Shown here: one piece after another, positions 1 to 6,451 of the stretch | Numbering within the stretch: position 1 is the first letter of the stretch | Layout: every line of letters starts with the position of its first letter | Assembly: GCA_038246255.1 (NCBI GenBank) | Contig: JBBRWC010000106.1 | Span: 1 to 13,991, forward strand | From: RI-242 sp038246255 | Lineage (GTDB): Bacteria > Planctomycetota > UBA1135 > GCA-002686595 | DNA length: 13,991 bases | Direction: 5' to 3' | Notes under the pieces: model-generated | What the model was told of the DNA's origin: nothing | The model's input: the letters and a program-made list of their open reading frames with translations, nothing else | The model's database searches: none | Position numbers and translations under genes: made by a program

Positions 1-3000
1 GCGGCGGCGCTGATCGCGCGCCTTTATCAGGTGCAGGTGGTGGAGCACGCCACCTGGGCCGAGGAGGCGCGCAAGCTCGTGCGCAGTGGCGCGCTGTTGC
101 CGTACGAACGCGGCGCGCTCGCGGACGCAACCGGGCAGGTCCTCGTTGCCGACACGGTGCGCTACCAGGTGGAGCTCGAATACCGTGAGTTTCGCCGCGG
201 GCATCCTTTGGGGCAGATCGCCCACGGGCGCGCCGCGCTCGAAATGCGCGATGTGGGGCTGTTGGAAGCGCGCGGCGCGCTTTTGCCCTGGGGACGCGCG
301 CTGGTGGCGCTCGGTCCGCACGCACTTTTGGCCTTTGCGCGCGGCGGCGCCCTGGTTGCGGGCGATGTGCGGATTGCCGCCACGGACGATCCCGAGGCCG
401 AGCGCCGCGCGAGCCGCGCGAGCGACCTGCGTTTTTATGCACAGCGGCTGCTCGACCTTTCGCGCGCCGAAACACGCGCGCTGCGTGCGGTCGAAACCGA
501 GCGGGGCTTCCGCGCGAGTTACCTGGAATGGGCGGCGGCGGCGCGCGGGCGCACGCCGGCGGAGGAGCTTGCGCGGCTTGAGCGACGCTGGCTGATGAGT
601 GTGGAGCACCTTGAGTTCCTCGGGTTGCGGCTTGCGTCCGAGGCCGGTGTGGCCGGTGTGGCCGGTGTGGCCGGTACGGCCGGTGTGCTCGGGCTCGACC
701 GTTTGATCGACGAGATCGAGGGCTGGCGCATCGCCGTCGACAATGCGGCCGCGGGTCGGTTGTTTCGCGAGGTCGCGGGTTTCCGCGCCGGACGGCTCGA
801 ACCCGCTGTGCTCCTGGGATGGCTCGACCTTGAATGGTTGGCGCGCGAGATGCGCTGGGACGCGCCGCGGCTCGCGGAATTCGCCGCGCAGGAGCGCGCG
901 GGCTGGCTGCTTTCCTGGCGCGACGGATTTGCGCTGCCGCGGCTGCTCGCGGAGCTGCGCCTCGACCGCGACGGCGGTCTTGACGCCGACCGTGCCCTCG
1001 CGACACTCGCCGCGGTGTACGGCAGCGCGGCGGCGTTCCAGGACGCGCTCGACGGGGCGCCCCGCGACTGGCGCGAGGCCGCGCCGGTGCCGGTGATCGA
1101 CGACCTCGCGCGGGTGCTCGAACTCGACGCCCCGCGCGGATTCGAGCCCGCGCCGCTCGCGCCGCCCTGGCGCGCGGCTGGACTGCAAAGTGCCGCGCAA
1201 ACGCGGGTCGGCGACGCGCGCTGGGAGCTTCTTGAGCACGCCACGGGCGCGGGCGCGGCGGACGTGGAGGCAGCGCTGGTTCTCGAACTTGGTGTCGACG
1301 GATTCGAGCGTAACTTCGGCGGTGACCTCGCGGGGTTGTGGCGCACGGCCCTCGGCGGCAGCGTGCGCCACCGCGCCGCGAACCGCGCACGCATCGATCG
1401 CGCCGCGCGTGCGCTGCTCGACGCGTGGGAGGTCGAGTTCCAGCGCCTCGTCGAAGCGCGGCTCCTCGAACTCTCGACGCTGCCCGCGCCCGCGCGCCGC
1501 CGCGACGCGCGCATGCGCTTCGGCCCGGACCGTTTGGACCGGTTGGGAGAGCGCGCCCGGCACCTCGTCAAGGACTACGGCAGCCGGCGCGCGGTCATCG
1601 GCGATCGGCCGTCCTACGAGGTTGTGTATCTCCTCACGCGTGAACCCGAGCGTTATCCGGGTTTCTTGGTGCATCCCGCGCGCGACCGCTCCGCGCGTCT
1701 CGATGGGGACGAAACGCACTTGCCGGGCGCCGAGCTGATCGGCCTCGTTGCGGGTGTCGACGCGGAGCGCCTCCAGCGCCAGCGCCAGGATGCGGCGCGC
1801 TTTCGCGAACTGCGCGCAAAGGCGAGCCGCAGCGCGGAGGAAACCCGCCACCTGCGCGCACTGATGGGGGAGCTTTTGTTCGTGGACGAACGCCGCGGCG
1901 TCAGCGGTATCGAGGGTTACGCGGATGCCCAGTTGCGCGGGCGCAACGGTTACCGCGAGCGGCTGGGACTCGAGGACGTGTTTGGACGCGGCGCGCACGC
2001 GATCCAACTGGCGCCGGTGGAGGACGGCCGCGATGTTCGGCTGTCCCTGCGGCGCGACCTGCAGGCGGCCGCGGAGCGCGCGATCAATCACCCGCTGGTG
2101 CCCCCGGCGGGAGTCCCCGCCGACCCGGACTGGCTGCGCGCGCCGGTCGGCGCGATCGTGCTACTTTCGAAGTCGGGCGACGTGCTTGCGGCAGCTTCGG
2201 CGCCCAACGCGGCAGCCCTTGGCGCACGCGACCCCGACCGTCCCGGTGCCCGCGCGATCGAGCGCACCCTCAGCCAACCCGGTTTCCAACCGATTGGCTC
2301 GGTCTTCAAGCCGTTTGTCGCGCTGCACGCACTCGAGCACCACCGCGCGCTACTCTTGGGACCCGCTTTTGCCCACGTTTGCGCCGTGCCCGAGGGGCTT
2401 GACCACGCGGAGTGGGGAGGCGTCCGTTGCCACAGCCGCTGGGGGCACGGGCCGGTCGACCTCGCGCGCGCCCTCGAGGTGTCCTGCAACACGTACTTCG
2501 CGCATGTTGCGGACCTTCTGGCGCCCGAGGACCTCGCCGCGCTCGCGCACGCGGTGGGATTTGGGGAAGCGACCGGCGTCGAGGACCTGGGCCCCGGCAG
2601 TGCGCGGATCGAAACCGTGCCGAAGATCCTCGTCTACGAGCCGCGCATGGACCTGCGCCGTCAGATGCGACGCGGGACCAACGGGTTGCAGGTGCTCGAT
2701 GGCACGCCGATGCAGGTCGCGCGGGCGTTTTGGGCGCTGGCGTACGGGGCGCTCCCCGACCTACGGCTCGTTCAGTCGGTGGGAGGGGTGGAGCTCGAGC
2801 GTCCTCCCGCGGTGCGGTTGCCCTATTCGGAAGCGGTGCTCGGCGCGGTGCGGCGTTATTTGGTGCGTGTTGCCGCGGGGGTCGAGGGGTCGGCGCGGGT
2901 CGCGCTCGATCCGCTCGAGCTGGGCTGGATCGTCGCCGCAAAAACCGGCAGCGCGGACCTCGCTTCGCGCCGCAGCGCGACGGACGAACTTGGCCCCGAC

Positions 3001-3309
3001 GGCGACCCGCGCCAACCCAAACACACCTGGATCGCGGGTTGGTTGCCGGCGGACGATCCGCAACTCGTGTTTTGTGTTTTTGTGAACGACACCCTGGCGA
3101 CCGCGAGCCATTCGGCGGCGTGGATCGCGCGCGGGCTGCTGCTCGAGCCCGAAGTCGTTGCTTATCTCGCCGCGTGCGGCGCGCCGCGCGACGCGGACGT
3201 CCTCGCGCGCGTGCCCACGACGTCGAGCCACAACCCTTGGAAGGCGCCGGATCCGTCGGAACGGCCCGCAGCGCCCGTTGGCCGCGCGGATGTGGGGGGA
3301 GTGCGATGA
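1..3309 (+). CDS. mrdA: PBP2-type peptidoglycan D,D-transpeptidase, 5'-truncated, with greatly enlarged N-terminal module
   Basis: The reading frame is open from base 1, so the true start and the N-terminal membrane anchor lie upstream. The GTG at 31 falls inside the conserved region and is used here only for numbering. The protein should cross-link peptidoglycan during cell elongation, in the periplasm, with the RodA encoded next. All three penicillin-binding motifs are present: SVFK at 757-760 (Ser757 nucleophile), SCN at 818-820 and KTGS at 971-974. Before them lie a typical PBP2 entry segment (LLPYERGALADATGQVL, residues 22-38) and the late pedestal region with GVSGIEGYADAQLRG. E. coli PBP2 has about 260 residues between the entry segment and the active Ser; here there are about 720. 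The extra residues (about 130-525) are Arg/Ala/Leu-rich, look helical and match nothing I know. FtsI is less likely given the neighbouring rodA. Confidence 0.9.
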   Translation, partial: AAALIARLYQVQVVEHATWAEEARKLVRSGALLPYERGALADATGQVLVADTVRYQVELEYREFRRGHPLGQIAHGRAALEMRDVGLLEARGALLPWGRALVALGPHALLAFARGGALVAGDVRIAATDDPEAERRASRASDLRFYAQRLLDLSRAETRALRAVETERGFRASYLEWAAAARGRTPAEELARLERRWLMSVEHLEFLGLRLASEAGVAGVAGVAGTAGVLGLDRLIDEIEGWRIAVDNAAAGRLFREVAGFRAGRLEPAVLLGWLDLEWLAREMRWDAPRLAEFAAQERAGWLLSWRDGFALPRLLAELRLDRDGGLDADRALATLAAVYGSAAAFQDALDGAPRDWREAAPVPVIDDLARVLELDAPRGFEPAPLAPPWRAAGLQSAAQTRVGDARWELLEHATGAGAADVEAALVLELGVDGFERNFGGDLAGLWRTALGGSVRHRAANRARIDRAARALLDAWEVEFQRLVEARLLELSTLPAPARRRDARMRFGPDRLDRLGERARHLVKDYGSRRAVIGDRPSYEVVYLLTREPERYPGFLVHPARDRSARLDGDETHLPGAELIGLVAGVDAERLQRQRQDAARFRELRAKASRSAEETRHLRALMGELLFVDERRGVSGIEGYADAQLRGRNGYRERLGLEDVFGRGAHAIQLAPVEDGRDVRLSLRRDLQAAAERAINHPLVPPAGVPADPDWLRAPVGAIVLLSKSGDVLAAASAPNAAALGARDPDRPGARAIERTLSQPGFQPIGSVFKPFVALHALEHHRALLLGPAFAHVCAVPEGLDHAEWGGVRCHSRWGHGPVDLARALEVSCNTYFAHVADLLAPEDLAALAHAVGFGEATGVEDLGPGSARIETVPKILVYEPRMDLRRQMRRGTNGLQVLDGTPMQVARAFWALAYGALPDLRLVQSVGGVELERPPAVRLPYSEAVLGAVRRYLVRVAAGVEGSARVALDPLELGWIVAAKTGSADLASRRSATDELGPDGDPRQPKHTWIAGWLPADDPQLVFCVFVNDTLATASHSAAWIARGLLLEPEVVAYLAACGAPRDADVLARVPTTSSHNPWKAPDPSERPAAPVGRADVGGVR
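643..687 (+). repeat. 9-bp tandem repeat inside the PBP2 gene
   Basis: Five consecutive copies of the unit gccggtgtg are seen; the fourth is gccggtacg. They are in frame and encode repeated Ala-Gly-Val triplets (one Ala-Gly-Thr), a short flexible stretch within the enlarged N-terminal module. Perfect in-frame repeats like this can change copy number by replication slippage without breaking the frame. Confidence 0.9.
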
Positions 3310-4496
3310 GCGGTTCAGCCGTTGGACGTGCGCCGCGCGGTCCGCGGCTCGTCGCGCCGGGCCTCGTGTGGCGGCGCTACGAATGGCATGTGCTGCTCAT
3401 CGGCCTCGTCCTCTTGGGTGTCGGCCTGGTGCTCGTGCATTCCATGTCCGCGCGCGACGACCTTTTTGACCGCGACGACATCCGCTTCGAAGGGCATATC
3501 CAAAAGGTCCTCCTGACGCTGCCGTTCCTCGCCTCCGGCCTCTTCGTGCGAGCGCGCTGGCTGCGCCGACGGGCGTTCCTCGTTTACGGTCTCACCCTCG
3601 CGGGTCTCGTGCTCGTCGAGTTGATCGGCGAGGAGCGCAACAACGCGCGTCGCTGGATCCCGACGCCGATCGGCTTTGATTTGCAGCCGTCGGAGTTCGC
3701 GAAGATCGGCTTGATCGTCGTGCTCGCGCGTGTCCTCGGCCAACGCCGGCCTACGAGCCTGGGCGACTACCTCAAGCCGGCGCTCCTGACGTTGATTCCG
3801 ATGGCCCTCGTCGTGAAACAACCCGACCTCGGAACCGCCCTCACCTTCGTGCCGGTGGCGCTCGGCCTCATGTACCTCGCCGGCGCTAACGGCCGCGCGA
3901 TGGCGGTGATCTGCGCCCTGGGTCTGTTGCTTGGGGCCGCCGCGTGGAACTGGCGTTGGGTCGAGGATTACCAGTTGCGCCGCATCGACACGTGGGCCGC
4001 GTCCTACACACCCGAAGACTTGATCGCTGGGCAAAACGGGCCCGCGTTCCACGTTTACCACGCGCGCGTGGCGATCGGAAACGGCGGTTGGGACGGCACC
4101 GGGCTCGGGGGCGGAGTCGCTTCGACCGCCGGTCACCTGCCCGAGCGCGAGAGCGACTCGATCTTCTGCGTGATCGCGGAGGAGGCGGGCTTCGTCGGGG
4201 GTAGCGCGTTCCTCGTCCTCTATGCGTTGATGATCGCGCTGCTGCTTGGTGCTGCGGCGCGTGTGCGCGAGCGCTACACACGCCTGTTTGTCGGAGGTGT
4301 TGGCCTCTACTTCGCGTCGCACTTTGCCGTCAACGTCGGCGTGAACCTTGGCCTGTTGCCGATGACCGGACTCACCCTTCCGCTGCTGTCCACGGGGGGC
4401 TCGTCGATGCTGACCAGCTTCTGCGCCCTGGGCCTTGCCCTTGGTCTCGCGGCCCAGGAAGCGCCGTCCCTGGACGAGGGCGCCTTCCGCGACTGA
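3306..4496 (+). CDS. rodA: RodA-type SEDS peptidoglycan polymerase
   Basis: A 396-residue polytopic membrane protein. SEDS proteins polymerise lipid II into glycan strands and work with a class B PBP. The start ATG overlaps the stop of the PBP2 gene (ATGA), which fixes the start and implies translational coupling. Family motifs visible in order are NARRWI, QPSEFAKI, KQPDLGTAL, LPERESDSIF with the putative catalytic Asp at residue 284, and near the C-terminus NLGLLPMTGLTLPLLSTGGS. Length and motifs fit RodA/FtsW. The PBP2 partner makes RodA (elongation) more likely than FtsW (division). The first 25 residues are Arg/Pro-rich and cytoplasmic. No frameshift or missing motif is seen. Confidence 0.93.
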   Translation: MSGSAVGRAPRGPRLVAPGLVWRRYEWHVLLIGLVLLGVGLVLVHSMSARDDLFDRDDIRFEGHIQKVLLTLPFLASGLFVRARWLRRRAFLVYGLTLAGLVLVELIGEERNNARRWIPTPIGFDLQPSEFAKIGLIVVLARVLGQRRPTSLGDYLKPALLTLIPMALVVKQPDLGTALTFVPVALGLMYLAGANGRAMAVICALGLLLGAAAWNWRWVEDYQLRRIDTWAASYTPEDLIAGQNGPAFHVYHARVAIGNGGWDGTGLGGGVASTAGHLPERESDSIFCVIAEEAGFVGGSAFLVLYALMIALLLGAAARVRERYTRLFVGGVGLYFASHFAVNVGVNLGLLPMTGLTLPLLSTGGSSMLTSFCALGLALGLAAQEAPSLDEGAFRD

Positions 4497-4520
4497 AAAA
4501 GGGTGCCGCCTGAACGACTG

Positions 4521-4563
4521 CAGCGGGAATGGATGAGCTTCAGATCCCCGCCGTACCCCGCTG
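4521..4563 (+). other. Inverted repeat after rodA, possible weak terminator
   Basis: CAGCGGG (4521-4527) is perfectly complementary to CCCGCTG (4557-4563) across a 29-base loop, which itself holds a small GGAT/ATCC pairing. It lies in the 114-base gap between rodA and the SGNH gene. There is no T tract, so a terminator role is only a guess. Confidence 0.3.
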
Positions 4564-4610
4564 AGACTCTCGACGTGACGGCCGCGCCAGCGCTCGGTTA
4601 GGCTTCACAG

Positions 4611-5999
4611 GTGCAGTGGCTCAAGCGGTTGTTGGCGTTCGGGCTGGGGCTGGTTCTGTTCGAGGCGGCGCTCCAAGTCGCGGCGCTGTTTGTCGAGGGT
4701 TCGCGCGCCGGTTCCGCGGGTTCAGGTGGATCCGCGGCTGGCGGCGCCACTGTGCTGTGCCTGGGCGATAGCCACACCTTCGGGCTCAACGTGCGCGCCG
4801 AGGACACCTGGCCCGCGCGTCTTGAGGCCCGCATGGCCCGCCACGATCCGGGCGCGCGTGCGATCAACCGCGGTCAGATCGGCAAACACACAGGGCACGT
4901 GTTGGCGGAACTCGAGCGCGACCTCGTGCGCTACGAGCCCGCGGCGGTGCTGGTGCTCGCCGGGGTGAACAATGCCTGGTCGCGCGGCGCCATGCGCGGC
5001 GAGGGCGGCGGCGAGCCCGCGTACATGGCGCTGCGCACGGTCAAGCTGGCGTTGATCCTCGCGCAGCGTTTCGGGCTGGACGCAAGCGCACAGAGCGCAA
5101 CCCACGGTGCTGCGAATGGCGCCAGCGCACCGCGGTACGTTGAGGATCCTGCGCTGCTTGCAAATCCGCCGCGCCCCGGTGAAGTGCGGCGCGAGGAACT
5201 TGGCGACGGCCGAACGCGGGTCCTCACGCTGGACCGCGACGGGCGGCTCGTCGAGTTCGAAATCGGGGGCGGAGTGATTGAACCGGGCGAAGAATCTCTG
5301 GCCGCGACGTGGATCGAAGGCGACCTTGCGCGGATCGCCGCTCGGGTGCGGGCCGGTAGGGCGGAACCGGTTTTTTTGACCTATGCCATCGAAGAGGGAC
5401 CCGTCCTGCCCGTCGTCAACGCTGCGATCCGGCGCGCCGCCGAGGCGAACGGTGTGTTGTTGGTCGACCAAGCGGCGCTCGCTCGCGGATGGATCGCCGA
5501 GTTCGGCCGCGACCGACTCTTTTTCAACGACGCCCACCCCAGGCGCGAGGGCTACGAACTGCTCGCCGCGGCGATCCACGACGCGCTCCTTGCGGCCGGT
5601 CGGATCGGAGGTGAGCCAGCGGGCGACGCGGCCGCGGTGCTGCGGGCCCGCAGTGCGCCCGCGCCGGTTCTCGAAGCCCGCGCCGCAGGGGACGGCATCG
5701 CGCTCGCGCTGCGCTACGAACCGGGCCTTGAGTTCACGGTCTGGCTGGCGCGCTCCGCCGACACGGGTTTTGTCCTCGGGGGCACCCGGATCCCGCTCGA
5801 CAGGGACACCCTGTTCGAGGTGTCGCGCGAGTGGCCCGAGCTGTCGGGCGCATTCGATGGGGACGGGCGGGCGGAGGTTTTGCTCGGGCCTGGGGCCGTG
5901 GAGGCGATTGGGGCCGGCGGGGCGCTCGCCCTCCTGCTTGTGCGGACCCCGGACTGGAGCATCATCGCGCGCACGGAACCGGTGGCGATCCGGCCTTGA
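4611..5999 (+). CDS. Membrane-anchored SGNH/GDSL-family hydrolase or acyl esterase with extra C-terminal domain
   Basis: A 462-residue protein starting at GTG. Residues 4-28 form a hydrophobic N-terminal anchor (RLLAFGLGLVLFEAAL), so the catalytic part is probably periplasmic. It is followed by a Gly/Ser/Ala-rich linker (30-46). SGNH blocks are visible: GDSHTFG at 52-58 (Ser54 nucleophile), a Gly-containing block at GQIGKHT, GVNN with Asn120/121, and NDAHP with Asp307 and His309. The D-x-H spacing resembles AlgX/AlgJ-type enzymes rather than the common D-x-x-H. After about residue 330 comes a 130-residue beta-rich region with IPLDRDTLF and GAFDGDGRAEV, similar to C-terminal domains I remember from planctomycete secreted proteins. 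The substrate cannot be read from sequence. Cell-wall or polysaccharide deacylation would fit the neighbouring mrdA-rodA, but is inference. A TAGGCT box ends 6 bases before the GTG, hinting at a leaderless transcript. Confidence 0.82.
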   Translation: MQWLKRLLAFGLGLVLFEAALQVAALFVEGSRAGSAGSGGSAAGGATVLCLGDSHTFGLNVRAEDTWPARLEARMARHDPGARAINRGQIGKHTGHVLAELERDLVRYEPAAVLVLAGVNNAWSRGAMRGEGGGEPAYMALRTVKLALILAQRFGLDASAQSATHGAANGASAPRYVEDPALLANPPRPGEVRREELGDGRTRVLTLDRDGRLVEFEIGGGVIEPGEESLAATWIEGDLARIAARVRAGRAEPVFLTYAIEEGPVLPVVNAAIRRAAEANGVLLVDQAALARGWIAEFGRDRLFFNDAHPRREGYELLAAAIHDALLAAGRIGGEPAGDAAAVLRARSAPAPVLEARAAGDGIALALRYEPGLEFTVWLARSADTGFVLGGTRIPLDRDTLFEVSREWPELSGAFDGDGRAEVLLGPGAVEAIGAGGALALLLVRTPDWSIIARTEPVAIRP

Positions 6000-6077
6000 T
6001 CGTCCCGCGCTACACTTTGGCCTCCGGGGGAGCCCTCGCCGCTCCTTCCAACCCGCATCCTAAGAGGACGAAGAGCT
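6000..6077 (+). promoter_or_regulatory. Leader of the BMC locus: candidate -10 box and ribosome binding site
   Basis: This 78-base gap lies between the SGNH stop and the first shell gene. TACACT at 6009-6014 is a plausible -10 element (4 of 6 bases to TATAAT), but no convincing -35 box is seen at normal spacing. AAGAGG at 6062-6067, followed by 10 bases, is a good ribosome binding site for the TTG at 6078. A short GGC-CTCC/GGAG-GCC hairpin can form near 6019-6035. Confidence 0.35.
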
Positions 6078-6410
6078 TTGCAGCAGCGCGCGCTGGGAAT
6101 GATTGAGACCAAGGGCCTGATCGGCGCCATCGAGGCGGCCGATGCGATGCTCAAGGCCGCCAAGGTCGACCTCTTCGGGAAGGAAAAAGCGACGGCGGGG
6201 CTCGTGACCATGTACGTCGCGGGCGAAGTGGGCGCCGTGAAGGCCGCCACCGAAGCGGGTGCGGCCGCCGCGCGCAGGGTGGGGGAGCTCGTCAGCGTGC
6301 ACGTGATCCCGCGCCCCCACGAACAGCTCATGCGCATCCTGCCCCCGATGAGCCCGCCCTCGGGCAATGCGCAAAAGGGCGCGGCGAAGGGCGGCGGTTC
6401 GGCCGACTGA
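6078..6410 (+). CDS. BMC-H microcompartment shell hexamer protein (PduA-like), copy 1
   Basis: A 110-residue single-BMC-domain protein expected to form hexameric tiles of a microcompartment shell. The TTG start is chosen because it gives MQQRALGMIETKG, which aligns residue for residue with the N-terminus of PduA (MQQEALGMVETKG), and because AAGAGG lies 10 bases upstream. An internal ATG at 6099 would cut off the first strand. Lys26 of the hexamer edge and the IPRPH motif are conserved. The pore loop at 37-41 reads KATAG where PduA has KIGSG, so the pore-lining Ser40 is Ala. After the core there is a roughly 20-residue Pro/Gly/Lys tail (PPMSPPSGNAQKGAAKGGG) not found in PduA. It is the first gene of the four-gene BMC cluster, with the dehydrogenase 41 bases downstream. 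Confidence 0.95.
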   Translation: MQQRALGMIETKGLIGAIEAADAMLKAAKVDLFGKEKATAGLVTMYVAGEVGAVKAATEAGAAAARRVGELVSVHVIPRPHEQLMRILPPMSPPSGNAQKGAAKGGGSAD

Positions 6411-6451
6411 ACGCTCCGCTCGCGCGTGAACGCGCGGGTGGGTGAACGCCG

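Noticed and set aside
2412..3305. In-frame extension upstream of rodA overlapping the PBP2 gene
   Set aside because: The extension overlaps the catalytic part of PBP2 and is Gly/Arg/Ala shadow sequence. The ATG at 3306 with ATGA overlap gives a normal RodA length.
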